This document shows, piece by piece, positions 47,831 to 57,697 of a stretch of 60,289 nt of DNA (the stretch's first letter is position 1; each line of letters starts with the position of its first letter). The DNA lies in assembly GCA_900544265.1 (NCBI GenBank), contig UQUQ01000012.1, positions 1 through 60,289 of the forward strand, written 5' to 3'. The notes beneath the pieces were generated by a model that was given only the letters and a program-made list of their open reading frames with translations, had not been told where the DNA came from and searched no databases. The stretch is from an uncultured Alistipes sp. (GTDB taxonomy: Bacteria; Bacteroidota; Bacteroidia; Bacteroidales; Rikenellaceae). A program made the position numbers and the translations under genes.

Positions 47831-48793
47831 TCAGCGGATCGTGATCGTATTGGTCGCCTCGTCCTTCGTGTAGCTGAAGTCGCAGGCCTGCTGCAGGAGG
47901 TGCAGGGCGAAATCGACCCCCTCCGAGATGCGGATCTTGCCACTGGCATAGCCGATGGAGGGCAGCTGCGCGCGGTCGATCACGATATGCACGTCGTAGG
48001 CGTTCTCAAAGCGCTCCATGAGCTCCTCGAAGGCGACGTTGCGGATGTTGATGTATCCCTCGGTCCAGCAGAGCGCATCCAGGTCGGCGACGCGCGAGGG
48101 AACCAGGTGGCCGTTGATGAGGCGGACCATCTCGTTGGGATTCAGGACGACCTGCTCCTGACGGTTTCCGACGAGGTTCTTCGCGCGGATGCGCCCTTCG
48201 GCCAGCGTCGTCGTGAAGCGGCCGTTCTCCTCGTCAGCGTAGACGTTGAACTTCGTACCGAGCACCGTGATCTCCGAAGCGAAGGTCTCCACGACGAACG
48301 GATGCTCCTCGTCGTGGGCCACGTCGAACAGCGCCTCGCCCGAGAGCTTCACATGCCGCCCGTCGCGGGCGAAAAGCACGGGATACTCCATGCGGGAGCC
48401 GCCGTTGAGCCAGACGAGCGTGCCGTCCTCGAGCGTGATCGACATGCGCTGGCCGGCCGGCACCTCGAGCACGTTGAGCCGGTCGGACATCTCGCGGTAC
48501 ATTCCGTCGCGGGCAATCATGCCGCCGGCATACCCCGCTCCGGCAATCAGCACCAGCGCCGCAGCCACGCGCACGGCCGCACGGGCGATCCGGCGCAGCG
48601 ACCACACGCGGGTCGTCCGACGGGCCGACTCCTCATAGTGCATGCGCTGGAGCACACTGGCGTTGAACAGCATGTGCGCGGCATCGAATTCGCGCTGACG
48701 GGTGGGGTCCTCCGCAAGCCACGCTTCGATCTGCTCCACCTCCTCGGGAGCAGCCTCGTTATTGAAGTATCGGTACAGAGTCTCTTCTTTCAT
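47831..48793 (-). CDS. FecR-type anti-sigma factor
   Basis: 320 residues. Cytoplasmic anti-sigma region (about 1-65, LYRYFNNEAAPEEVEQIEAWL), a membrane segment at about 72-95 (VRVAAALVLIAGAGYAGGMI), a periplasmic FecR domain (about 110-205: MSITLEDGTLVWLNGGSRME, KLSGEALFDVAHDEEHPFVV, VLGTKFNV), and a C-terminal DUF4974/STN-binding domain (about 245-320, VAFEELMERFENAYDVHIVI). It holds the divergently encoded sigma factor until SusC signals. It lies 174 bp upstream of susC on the same strand. Confidence 0.93.
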   Translation of the reverse strand: MKEETLYRYFNNEAAPEEVEQIEAWLAEDPTRQREFDAAHMLFNASVLQRMHYEESARRTTRVWSLRRIARAAVRVAAALVLIAGAGYAGGMIARDGMYREMSDRLNVLEVPAGQRMSITLEDGTLVWLNGGSRMEYPVLFARDGRHVKLSGEALFDVAHDEEHPFVVETFASEITVLGTKFNVYADEENGRFTTTLAEGRIRAKNLVGNRQEQVVLNPNEMVRLINGHLVPSRVADLDALCWTEGYINIRNVAFEELMERFENAYDVHIVIDRAQLPSIGYASGKIRISEGVDFALHLLQQACDFSYTKDEATNTITIR

Positions 48794-48996
48794 AGCATTA
48801 AATAGACGATCGAAGCGGACCTGTTTACAGCAAAAACGGGCCTTTTTGACATAAAAAATATTTTAATAAATATATGAAATTATTTTAACAACTTATCTCA
48901 CTGATAATTTGTATTTTATAGATAATTCACCCCAACCGGGAGGGAAAAGGCAATTAAAAAAATTTCACCGAAGGGAGCAATTCGCAAAAACGGGTG

Positions 48997-49028
48997 TTTG
49001 CAAATGAGCAAACAAACGATTACATTTG
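48997..49028 (+). promoter_or_regulatory. housekeeping promoter of the ECF sigma gene
   Basis: TTTG (48997-49000), 20 nt, TACATTTG (49021-49028), 14 nt before ATG 49043. The whole 48794-49042 spacer is AT-rich and must also carry the fecR promoter, for which I see no TAnnTTTG box. Confidence 0.8.
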
Positions 49029-49042
49029 TTTAAAATTTTACC

Positions 49043-49624
49043 ATGCCGGAGAAGTTGCCACATAAGAGAGTGCTCGGCGAAGAGGAGTTCGGACGTCTGT
49101 TCAACAAGTGCCGCATCCCCTTCACGACGGTGGCAAATTCCTACGTGCACGATGCCGCCGTCGCGGAGGATCTCGTGAACGACAGCTTCGTCCGGCTGTG
49201 GGAAAAGCGGAACGAAATCCTCACGGAGAACTTCGAGGCCTACCTCTTCCAAATCGTCATCCGCAAGTGCCTCGACTTTCTCCGCTCGGAGCAGACCCAG
49301 ACGAAAATCCGCCAGGACATCCACCACGCAAACAGCCGGATGCTGATGCACGAGATCAACTCGCTCGAGAGCTGCGACCCGGGGCGTCTCTATGCCAGCG
49401 AGGTGGAGACGCTCTTCCGCGAATGCATCGACCACATGCCGAGCATTACGCGCGAGGTGTTCCTTGCCAACCGTTTCCGCAACATGACCTATCAGGAGAT
49501 CGCCGAGGAGCGCGGCATGTCCGTCCGGCAGGTCACCAGCGAGATGCAAACCGCCCTCCAACTGCTGCGCCGCACGCTGAAGGACTACCTGCCGCTGGCG
49601 CTGCTGCTCCTTCTCCCCCGCTAA
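49043..49624 (+). CDS. ECF sigma-70 factor, Bacteroides expansion family
   Basis: 193 residues. Sigma region 2 at about 12-85 (FGRLFNKCRIPFTTVANSYV, AAVAEDLVNDSFVRLWEKR, ENFEAYLFQIVIRKCLDFLR) and region 4 at about 130-180 (MPSITREVFLANRFRNMTYQ, EIAEERGMSVRQVTSEM helix-turn-helix). It partners the divergent FecR protein and is expected to turn on the susC unit. Encoded on the opposite strand to its anti-sigma factor and transporter. It converges with the TamL gene, leaving 21 bp. Confidence 0.93.
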   Translation: MPEKLPHKRVLGEEEFGRLFNKCRIPFTTVANSYVHDAAVAEDLVNDSFVRLWEKRNEILTENFEAYLFQIVIRKCLDFLRSEQTQTKIRQDIHHANSRMLMHEINSLESCDPGRLYASEVETLFRECIDHMPSITREVFLANRFRNMTYQEIAEERGMSVRQVTSEMQTALQLLRRTLKDYLPLALLLLLPR

Positions 49625-49645
49625 GGCGCACGGCCGCGCGCTCCG

Positions 49646-51964
49646 TCAGAACGGATAGCCGATGGCCAGATGGAATCCCAGCCCGTCCTTGAAACTCTGA
49701 ATGTTGTAATAGCCCCGCCGGTCGGGGTTCGGATAGGGCGTATGGATGCCGATGCCGAGGTCGGCGCGCAACACCAGGTAGCTGATGTCGTAGCGCAGGC
49801 CGAAGCCCGTACCGAGGGCTATCTCATTCCAAAATCCCTTCCATTTGAGCTCGGCGCCCGGCCGCAGGGGATCGTTTTTCAGCAGCCAGATGTTGCCCGC
49901 ATCGAGGAACAGCGCGCCGTGGAGGCGCCCCATGATGCCGAAGCGGAACTCGACGTTGGCCTCGAGCTTGAAGTCGCCCGTCTGATCCAGGTAGCCGTTG
50001 CTGTCGCCGGCCGCGGGGCGGTAGCTTCCCGGGCCGATCGACCGCACGGTGAAGGCGCGGATGCTGTTGGCGCCGCCGATGTAGAACTGCTCGCTGTAGG
50101 GCATCACCTCGGAGTTGCCGTAGGCATACCCCACCCCCACGAGAAAGCGCGTGGCCAACCAGTTGTCGCGGCGCCCGAGGCGCTGAAAGAACTTCACCTC
50201 GCTCACGTTGCGGACGAACTGCGAGAAGCGGTTGCCGAACAGATGCTGCGGCTGCGGCTGCCGCTCGCCGCACAGGCGCAGCACGCCCGCCAGCAGGTTG
50301 CCTGCGGCCGAAAAGCTGTTCTGCCAGTAGAAGCGGCGGCTGGCGGCCGCGCCGTAGCTCCGGTCGAAGGTATAGGTATACCCCACCGACGGGATGAACT
50401 GGTCGCGGAAGCTCAACGCGATGGCCGGATTGGCCTCGAGCGTCTGGTCGAACGACTCGGTCGTGTGCAGCAGCCGGTTGTAGACGAGTTTCAGGACCGT
50501 GAGGGTGTGGCTGCTCGACGGCGAGGTGCGGAAGTCGTAGCCGGCCGAGCCGCTGAAGGCGATCAGGCGGAAATAGTCGGGACGGTTCATCAGATTCAAT
50601 CCCAGCTGGAACGAGGTTCGGCGCGGAGCAGGCAGGCGCCCCGACAGGCGACCGAAGGCCAGCAGGCGCGGCACGTCGAGCGTCGCGTTGAGCCCCAGTT
50701 CGTAGGAGTTGAGCCGCGAGGAGCGGCCGCCGGAGTTCTTGTTGCCCGTCTGCCACTCGTAGGAGCCGTCGAGCGCGACGGAGAAGACCTCGCCGCCGCG
50801 GAAGAGGTTGTTGTCGGAGAGCTTCAGCGAGATGCCCGGTCCGAGAAAGCTGTTCGACTTGGAGGTCACGTCGGTTTCGAGCGAGACCGAGACCGGGTAG
50901 TCGAACTGCGCGTCGATGCGCACGTCGATCTCCCGGCCGCCGCGCAGCGAATCGAGCGGCGGCACGCTCATGCCCACCGAGCGGAAGACACCGAGCTTGC
51001 CCAGCTCGTTGAGCGTGCGGTTCTGCGCATCGACCGTGAAGAGCTCGCCGCGCCGGAGCGCCAGCGCCCGGGCCAGCACCCGCGGGCGGAGTTTCAGCGG
51101 CCGCTGGGCCACGACCTCGGCATCGCGCAGCCGCAGCGTGTCGGCCGGTCCGGGCTCGACGTTACGCAGGGCGACGGTGATCCCGCCCACGCGGTAGGAT
51201 TCGAGCGCCGCGGCGGGCACGTCGGGCTTGAGCACGAGCCGCAGATCGACACGCCGCGGCGCGAGGGTCGTGTCGGCGAGGTATTCGAGGTACTCGGGAC
51301 GGAAGTAGTAGTAGCCGCGGTTGCGCAGCTGCGCGGCGATGCGGCTGCGCTCCTGCGTGAGCGTATCGAGGTTGTACTGCGCCCCGGGACGCAGCAGCGA
51401 CGTTGCCTGCAGGCTGTCGAAGAGCGGGCGGAGCGTCCCCGCGGGCTGCGGATAGGTGATCCGCGAATAGGTATAGGGCGGCGCGACGTGCAGCGTGTAG
51501 TCCACGCGTGCCTTGCGACCCTGCTTGCGGTAGCGGAGGCTGCATGCGGCCTGCGAGCCGAAATGGCCGTAGTTCTCGAGCGCCTGCACCGCCACGCGGG
51601 TCCGCAGGCCGGGCTGCACGGCCGACAGCAGCACGGGCTGCTTGGCCAGCCGCTTGTAGAACCAGTAGCGGAACCCCTTTTCGCGGGGCGTATAGCAGTA
51701 GTTGTAGGCCCACAGTCCGATCGGGAAGGGGGTGCGCAGATAGGGGCTGTAGAGGGGGTTGTTCGGCGCCACGTCGAAGGGCTCCCGGGCCGCGGACTCG
51801 GCCGCCGCGGAGAGCACGACGCCCGAATCCGCCTCGATGCGGATCCGGTGCACGCCCGTATAGAGGACCTCGCCCTCGCCCAGGCGGCGCGTCGTGGAGC
51901 AGGCGCCGAGCAGCAGCGCCGCAGCCAGCACGAGGCAGCTAACGGGATGTCGCAGTGGATTCAT
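49646..51964 (-). CDS. TamL-like outer-membrane assembly lipoprotein (Omp85/BamA family)
   Basis: 772 residues. Lipoprotein signal MNPLRHPVSCLVLAAALLLGAC then STTRRLGEGEVLYTG. POTRA-type repeats at about 30-360, with a 16-strand barrel after about 390. It contains a surrogate of the Omp85 signature (LVRS-type AFTVRSIGPGSYRP after EQFYIGGANSIR) and the end GLGFHLAIGYPF with terminal Phe. Lipid-anchored TamA homologues (TamL) paired with TamB are known in Bacteroidota. It overlaps the 3' end of the tamB-like gene by 26 bp; the pair forms an operon. Confidence 0.85.
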   Translation of the reverse strand: MNPLRHPVSCLVLAAALLLGACSTTRRLGEGEVLYTGVHRIRIEADSGVVLSAAAESAAREPFDVAPNNPLYSPYLRTPFPIGLWAYNYCYTPREKGFRYWFYKRLAKQPVLLSAVQPGLRTRVAVQALENYGHFGSQAACSLRYRKQGRKARVDYTLHVAPPYTYSRITYPQPAGTLRPLFDSLQATSLLRPGAQYNLDTLTQERSRIAAQLRNRGYYYFRPEYLEYLADTTLAPRRVDLRLVLKPDVPAAALESYRVGGITVALRNVEPGPADTLRLRDAEVVAQRPLKLRPRVLARALALRRGELFTVDAQNRTLNELGKLGVFRSVGMSVPPLDSLRGGREIDVRIDAQFDYPVSVSLETDVTSKSNSFLGPGISLKLSDNNLFRGGEVFSVALDGSYEWQTGNKNSGGRSSRLNSYELGLNATLDVPRLLAFGRLSGRLPAPRRTSFQLGLNLMNRPDYFRLIAFSGSAGYDFRTSPSSSHTLTVLKLVYNRLLHTTESFDQTLEANPAIALSFRDQFIPSVGYTYTFDRSYGAAASRRFYWQNSFSAAGNLLAGVLRLCGERQPQPQHLFGNRFSQFVRNVSEVKFFQRLGRRDNWLATRFLVGVGYAYGNSEVMPYSEQFYIGGANSIRAFTVRSIGPGSYRPAAGDSNGYLDQTGDFKLEANVEFRFGIMGRLHGALFLDAGNIWLLKNDPLRPGAELKWKGFWNEIALGTGFGLRYDISYLVLRADLGIGIHTPYPNPDRRGYYNIQSFKDGLGFHLAIGYPF

Positions 51965-54900
51965 TGTCTTTCTGTTGTTTTTCGAGCCGGCGTTTCGTCA
52001 GCCGGAAGAGGTCCGTAAAGCGGAGCAGCCGCTTGCGGATCACGAAGCCGACGCCCGTCTCGGTGATCTCGCCCTCGAGGATGCTCTCGTAGCCCGTATG
52101 ACGGAAGAGTTTGATGAACATGTTGTCGCGCTTGTCGAGCATGTACTCGAGCGAGACGTCGCCGATGATGTTCTCGCGCAGGTTCTGCGTCGGGTCGGCA
52201 TCCGTGCTGAACGACCCGCCGATCACGGCCCGCACGCGGTTGCCGAAGAGGTTCTTCGACAGCCGGTAGGAGTAGTCCGTATGCTGGCCGCCGGGGTCGC
52301 TCTCGCCGTAGGAGTCGATACCGAAGCTCAGGTCCACCCCCTTGAGGCTGTTCTGCGCCCAGCGGTTGAGCTCCTGCTGGAGGAAGGCGTTGAGCGGATT
52401 CCCGGTCGCAACCTTCGCCGTCGTGCCGGGTCCCGAGTAGGTGTTGTAGACGAGCAGCCCCATCGCCTGGTTGGCCCGCTGCTCGGCCGTCAGCGAGTTG
52501 AGCTCGTTCTGCATCGCCAGATCCTCCGGAGCCGCGAGGTCGAAGCTGATCTCGAGGTTGTCGAGCGAGTTGCGGATCGTGATCGAGATGTCGAAGTTCA
52601 CGGCGCGCGACTGCTGCCCGTCCGTCGAGACGTTTGCCCGCACGCTCTCCACGGCCGTGATGTCGAACGACGGGTCGGCCACGTTGCCAATCCACTCGAC
52701 ATAGCTTCCGGGGCGTATTCGGAAGACCTTGCGCGCGATGATTGGCGGGTTGTAGCTCACCGTACCGCCCGAGAGCAGGTATTTGCCCGTCAGGCGCACA
52801 TCGCCCAGCGGGTTCATCGAGTAGGTCAGCCGGCCGCCGCCCTCGAGGTCGACGCGGTTCTGCCCGTCGGCCGAGAGGTCGACACCGGCACGCACGTCGT
52901 CGCTGATGTCGACGTCGAGCTGCAGGTCCATGCCGCCGATGCGCACCGTGCGGGGCGGCTCGGCAGGCGGCTCCTGCGTGTCGAGTTCGTCGAAGGAGAC
53001 GAACGAGACGACCTGCTGCGGCCGTTCGCGCACGTCCATCGGCGAATCCTGCATCACATAGGTGATGTCCGTGCCGCCGAGCAGGGCAACGCGGCCGCGC
53101 ACCGCCAGCTCGTCGACCGGGCCCCGCGCCGTGGCGTCCAGGTCGAGGTAGGCTGTGCCGTAGACCGCTGTGCGCTCCGTGCGGGCGACGTTCACGGCCT
53201 GGAAGTCGGCCGCATGCAGCGCGATGTCGGCCGACGGCGCCGTCAGGTTCGACAGGTCGAACGCACCGTCGAGGGTGAGGGCGCGTTTGTTGGGCGCCGT
53301 GACGGCATAGCGGTCGAAGCGCACGCGGCTGTCACGGATGCGGATCGTGTCGGACGAGAGGGCGAAGGAGGTGCCGATCATCGGCACGCGGAGCTTCGTG
53401 CCCGTGAAGTGCAGCCCGCCGTCGATCTGCGGCGCAGCCGTCGTTCCCGTGGCGCGGAGCGAGCCGCCGAGCGTGCCCGACAGGCGCAGCAGGTCGGCCG
53501 GCAGGAAGACGTTGGCCCGCTCGAGCGGGAAGCCCGGGATCGTGAGGGCAAAGTCGAGCGGTTGGGGCTGCTGCGGCTCATAGCTGCCGCGGGCCGTCAG
53601 CACCTCCGCGCTGTCGAGCGTCATGCGGAGCGCGCCGCGGTAGCCGCGCCCTCCGGCATAGGAGAGGCCGAGCCCTACGTCGCCGAAGCGCTGTCCGTCG
53701 TAGGAGAGGCCGGCCACCGAGACCTCACCCCCGACGGCGAGCGAATCGGCCCGGCGCTCGAGCTGAATGCCCGCCCCAAGCACGCCGTCCAGCGGCGGAG
53801 CCACGGGCAGCGCCTCCAGCATCGAGGCGATGCGCAGTCCGGCCATGTCGAGCCGCAGGGCATCGGGAGCATCCGGCGTCTCCTGTACGGGGAGCGTGCG
53901 CAGGGCAAAGCGCTGCGCGCCGTGCGTGAGGTCGAGATCGGCGCGGAGCGTGCCGTCGAATCCGTAAATCACGTAGTTGTCGGGGTTCACCGACCAAAGG
54001 GCCGAGCCGAAGAGCGGCGCGGCGGGTCCCAGCGTGGCACGAACCAGCGAATCGGACCATACGACGTCCCAGCCGAAGCGCGTGACATCCGCCCCCGCTC
54101 GGTTTTGCAGGGAGAGATCGACCCGGCAGCTGTCCGCCTCAAGGTGACCCGTGAGTGCGGCGCGCGCCGCCTGCTCCAGTCCGCCCGAGGTGTTGTCCAG
54201 CAACACGCCGTAAGTCAGCCGCCGCCCCTCCTGTCGGAGCCGAATCCCCGCCGTATCGAGCCGCAGCCCGCCCGACGCGAGGTTTGTCACCCCGGCCCGC
54301 ACGAGCAGGGGCAGCGTATCGCCGTGCACGGCCTCCGCACGCAGCGAGTCGAACGAAGCCCCGCGCATCTTCAGCAGATTGTTCACGATGTTGTTGCGCC
54401 CGGCCGTCAGGTGCAGCCCGAAGGCCGGAAGCGCAGCCCCCAGCCGCTCCATGTCGAGGTGCTGCGTGCGCAGCTGCCCCAGCAGCGTGTCGGCTCCGGC
54501 CGCGAATGCCGCCGTGAGCGAATCGAGCCCTCCGCGTGCGGCGAAGGCGAGCGACAGATCGCCCGAGTGCAGCGCGGCCCGCGTCGCCAGGCTGTCCGTG
54601 GAGAAGCTCGCAGCGGTCGGGCGGATGCGGTCCGTGCGGCCGGCGCTGCGGATTTCAATGCTGTCCAGCCTGATCCGTGCCGCGAAGCTCCGCCCGGCGG
54701 CCGAAGCCTCGGCATCGAGCGTCAAGGCTCCGCCTAACGGCTCCTGCGTCACACCGAGGGCCGCCAGATCGACCTCCGCCACGCGGCCCGAGAGGGCAAG
54801 GCGCTGCGCCTGCGCAGTCAGCTCACCCTCTATTTGCAGCGCAAGCCGCAACGCTTCGTTGTCGTCGAGCAGGCGTCCCGTGAGACGGTGCTCCGCCAAA

Positions 54901-56723
54901 TCGGCTTCGAGTTCGAGCCCGCCCAAATCGCGCCCCCGCCAGACCACGCGGCCGACCTGCGCCCGCAGGGCAGTCGAGGTCCGCGCCGCAAACGGATCGA
55001 ACCCCTCACCGCGGGCCGTGAGGAGCAGGTCGAGCACGCCGAGCGAGTCGGCCGGGAGGAAGGCCCCGAGCGGGAAACTGTCGCAGCGCAGCAGGGCGTC
55101 GTAACGCTCCGCCCGACCGTCATAGCACCCGTCGAGGAGCAACCGCCCCTCCCCTGCCGTCAGCGTCGCCGCGCCATCGTAAGCCGCGCCGTCGGCCCGG
55201 ACCCGGCCCCGCAGACCGACCCCGCGGGGAACCGCCACGCGACGACGCAGCGCCGTATCGGGCAGCAGCGTCAGCAACGGATTCAGATTGTCGAAATCGC
55301 CCCGGAAGCGGAGGTCGGCCGCCAGACGCCGGGCATCGGTCAGGTTACGCACCGCACCGTCCGCCTCCACCGCAGCCAGCCCGGGCGACGAGACGCCCAG
55401 CGTCAGCCGCCCGATGTCGCCCAGCGTACCGTCCGCAGCCAGGTGCATGCGCACGTCGCGCCCCTTGAGTACGGCAAGCGGCAGCCCGGGACGCAACAGC
55501 AGCGCATCCCCGGGCGCGATCCGGGCCGCGAGATCCGCAGCAACAGCCGCCGCAGGATCCGCCCGCAGCGCCCCCGCCCCGGCCGACAGATCGGCCCGCA
55601 GCGAGGAGTTTGCCGTGTGCAGGTTGAAGTCCGAGAGTGCGATGCCGACCGAATCCATGCGGAAGCCGCCGTCCAACTGCTGCACGTCCACGCCGCACCG
55701 CTCGGCAAAGCGCATCCGCCGGATCAGCAGGGCGATCTCCGCGCCCCGGTTGCGGATCGAGTCAATTTCCAAGTCAAGCCCCGACAGGGCGATGCACTCC
55801 GGATCGAAGCCCGCCGCGGGAGTGTGGCCCAGCGTTCCGTATTCGACACGGTTGTCCGCCAGCACGACACTTCCGATCAGCACGCTCCACGGCTGCGCCG
55901 CCGCAGCGGCGGATTCGGGCTCTGCGCCTCGCTTCGCCGGATCGGGCCCCGAGCTTCCGGCCGTCGCATGCGCCGGGACCGGCTGTGAAGCGTCGGCCGC
56001 CTCGGGAGCGGTCCGGTAGGCATATTCGCCCCGTTCGAGCAGCAAGCTGCCGACCGCGACGTCGCGGTCGCCCAGCCGGACCACGCACCGCTCGACCATA
56101 CCGCCCGGCAGGCGCACCGCCAGTTCCGTAACCGCCGGCGCCGTCCGCATGCCGAAGGCGGTGTTGGCCACGACGAGCCGACCGACCGCCACCGTCCAGG
56201 CCGGCGACGTTGTGCTGTCCGTTTTCTCCGGGGTATCGGTAGCCTGCAGGTCGAGCGAAATGTCGGCATCGGAGAGCGACACCGTCCCGAGGTCAACCCT
56301 GTGCGCCGGAAGCCCGACGCGGCACTCTTCGAGCGCAAACCGCCCCGCCGCAAGGCGCAGCTCCATCCCGCCGAGCGAATCAGCATAGCGGGCCGCGAGG
56401 TCGCGCAGCTCGAAGCGGTCGACAGCCACCTCCCTCCGCAACAGGGGCCACAGCGCGGCATCGAGCGAGAGGCGCCCGCAGCGCAGCAGCGTATCCGCCC
56501 CGTCGCGCAGAAGCGTCCCCTCGACGGTCAAGCGCAGCGGGAACGACAGCCGCAGCCGTTCGACCGACAGCTCCATGCCGAGCGCCTGCGAAGCATACGC
56601 CGCGGCCTTGCGCCGGACAAGGTCCTGAACAGCCGGCACATAGAGCAGAGCCGGCAGCAACAGCACCGCGAGCAGGAGCACCGCCAGCGTGCGGAGCGTA
56701 TGTTTCATGATTTTTTTCAACAT
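51939..56723 (-). CDS. TamB-like translocation and assembly module protein (DUF490)
   Basis: About 1594 residues from MLKKIMKHTLRTLAVLLLAV; ATGs at 56744 and 56708 are also in frame. An N-terminal membrane anchor (about 8-30) is followed by AsmA-like LGMELSVERLRLSFPLRLTV and a long run of beta repeats spanning the periplasm. The C-terminal DUF490 domain (about 1200-1540) includes MQLDVDISDDVRAGVDLSAD, LRGG-type YSMNPLGDVRLTGKYLLSGG and LVYNTYSGPGTTAKVATGNP. It bridges inner and outer membranes, working with TamL in protein or lipid transfer. A weak -7-like TATCTTGC lies at 56771-56778. Confidence 0.88.
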   Translation of the reverse strand: MLKKIMKHTLRTLAVLLLAVLLLPALLYVPAVQDLVRRKAAAYASQALGMELSVERLRLSFPLRLTVEGTLLRDGADTLLRCGRLSLDAALWPLLRREVAVDRFELRDLAARYADSLGGMELRLAAGRFALEECRVGLPAHRVDLGTVSLSDADISLDLQATDTPEKTDSTTSPAWTVAVGRLVVANTAFGMRTAPAVTELAVRLPGGMVERCVVRLGDRDVAVGSLLLERGEYAYRTAPEAADASQPVPAHATAGSSGPDPAKRGAEPESAAAAAQPWSVLIGSVVLADNRVEYGTLGHTPAAGFDPECIALSGLDLEIDSIRNRGAEIALLIRRMRFAERCGVDVQQLDGGFRMDSVGIALSDFNLHTANSSLRADLSAGAGALRADPAAAVAADLAARIAPGDALLLRPGLPLAVLKGRDVRMHLAADGTLGDIGRLTLGVSSPGLAAVEADGAVRNLTDARRLAADLRFRGDFDNLNPLLTLLPDTALRRRVAVPRGVGLRGRVRADGAAYDGAATLTAGEGRLLLDGCYDGRAERYDALLRCDSFPLGAFLPADSLGVLDLLLTARGEGFDPFAARTSTALRAQVGRVVWRGRDLGGLELEADLAEHRLTGRLLDDNEALRLALQIEGELTAQAQRLALSGRVAEVDLAALGVTQEPLGGALTLDAEASAAGRSFAARIRLDSIEIRSAGRTDRIRPTAASFSTDSLATRAALHSGDLSLAFAARGGLDSLTAAFAAGADTLLGQLRTQHLDMERLGAALPAFGLHLTAGRNNIVNNLLKMRGASFDSLRAEAVHGDTLPLLVRAGVTNLASGGLRLDTAGIRLRQEGRRLTYGVLLDNTSGGLEQAARAALTGHLEADSCRVDLSLQNRAGADVTRFGWDVVWSDSLVRATLGPAAPLFGSALWSVNPDNYVIYGFDGTLRADLDLTHGAQRFALRTLPVQETPDAPDALRLDMAGLRIASMLEALPVAPPLDGVLGAGIQLERRADSLAVGGEVSVAGLSYDGQRFGDVGLGLSYAGGRGYRGALRMTLDSAEVLTARGSYEPQQPQPLDFALTIPGFPLERANVFLPADLLRLSGTLGGSLRATGTTAAPQIDGGLHFTGTKLRVPMIGTSFALSSDTIRIRDSRVRFDRYAVTAPNKRALTLDGAFDLSNLTAPSADIALHAADFQAVNVARTERTAVYGTAYLDLDATARGPVDELAVRGRVALLGGTDITYVMQDSPMDVRERPQQVVSFVSFDELDTQEPPAEPPRTVRIGGMDLQLDVDISDDVRAGVDLSADGQNRVDLEGGGRLTYSMNPLGDVRLTGKYLLSGGTVSYNPPIIARKVFRIRPGSYVEWIGNVADPSFDITAVESVRANVSTDGQQSRAVNFDISITIRNSLDNLEISFDLAAPEDLAMQNELNSLTAEQRANQAMGLLVYNTYSGPGTTAKVATGNPLNAFLQQELNRWAQNSLKGVDLSFGIDSYGESDPGGQHTDYSYRLSKNLFGNRVRAVIGGSFSTDADPTQNLRENIIGDVSLEYMLDKRDNMFIKLFRHTGYESILEGEITETGVGFVIRKRLLRFTDLFRLTKRRLEKQQKDNESTATSR

Positions 56724-57041
56724 CCGTCTTCCGGGAGTTTGCAACCTCCGCCCGAGTCCTCAAATTTCGTGCAAGATACGAAATCCGCACGACTTCCGGG
56801 TGCCCGGCGCCGAAATAAATTCACCCGGTCCGACACACCGATCCCGGATAGCCACCCCGCGTCCGGGACGGCGGCCGTCCAAAAACAAAAACCCCGGCAC
56901 CTTGCGGTGCCGGGGTTTTGCATGACAGCCTGCAAATTCGTTCCTCGCACGACGGCAGTACCGGCCCTCCCTTCCGGAAAACGCCCCTGTTTCGTGAAGC
57001 CCATCCGCTTCGTTCCCGTTCATAAGACAGCGGGGCCAGTG
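56724..57041. other. intergenic stretch without a gene
   Basis: Contains the start region of the tamB operon and the bidirectional hairpin at 56886-56919; nothing else is recognised. Confidence 0.6.
56886..56919 (-). terminator. terminator of the 57042 gene cluster (bidirectional)
   Basis: AACCCCGGCACC (56890-56901) / GGTGCCGGGGTT (56906-56917), tetraloop TTGC, T-runs on both strands (TTTTTGTTTTT on minus). Confidence 0.88.
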
Positions 57042-57560
57042 TTATTCGTCGGGCGCGGTATCCACAAAATCAAGCAGCCGGAATTCGTCCCCGTCGTAAC
57101 GATAGATCCATTGCGAATGGCTGTCATCCTGAAAGAGCAGAAGTACCGTCTTCCCGTTCTCTTCGTATGCCGAATCCGTATAAAACCGGAACCGCCGTTT
57201 CGCCCCGGACCGGTGAAAAATCCGCTCGTCAAGATAGGCTCCAGCCACAAAAAAAGGATGACCACCGTACTCTATCACGCCGTAATAGTCCTCAGAAGCG
57301 GTTTCGGAGAGGGAGAAAAGGAGATCAAAGGCCTCAATCCGAATGGTCGAATCGGCCTGAAAGGAGATGGAAAATTTCGTGTCGGACCGATAGTAGTCCC
57401 GTGTACGCTCCTCGGCAAGGACCGCATCCAGTACCGGCAGGAGCTTCTTCTCCGCCACCGTGAGAAGGTCGAGGTCATCGCAGCGTTCGACCTCGGAGAT
57501 CTGGCAATATGCGCTGCACAGGGACAGGCAGAACAGCACCGCAAACAAATATTTTTTCAT
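57042..57560 (-). CDS. exported protein of unknown function
   Basis: 172 residues from MKKYLFAVLFCLSLCSAYCQ at 57560, a good signal peptide; the open frame runs 28 codons further up without support. The mature part is acidic and beta-rich (SISFQADSTIRIEAFDLLFS, YGVIEYGGHPFFVAGAYLDE, WIYRYDGDEFRLLDFV). No family recognised. It is the most downstream of four minus-strand genes for exported or membrane-anchored proteins, all with a composition AT-richer than tamB. Confidence 0.65.
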   Translation of the reverse strand: MKKYLFAVLFCLSLCSAYCQISEVERCDDLDLLTVAEKKLLPVLDAVLAEERTRDYYRSDTKFSISFQADSTIRIEAFDLLFSLSETASEDYYGVIEYGGHPFFVAGAYLDERIFHRSGAKRRFRFYTDSAYEENGKTVLLLFQDDSHSQWIYRYDGDEFRLLDFVDTAPDE

Positions 57561-57697
57561 AGCATCAGTTTTTTGGGACCAAGGAGAATCGAAAACGCTT
57601 CGCTTCGGGTGTCCGGACACGAAATCTCCATCCTCTGTCAGCAACCCGATTTCCGCCCCTTTCTCAGTTGGGACAGGTGTGCCAGCGAAGAAATCTC

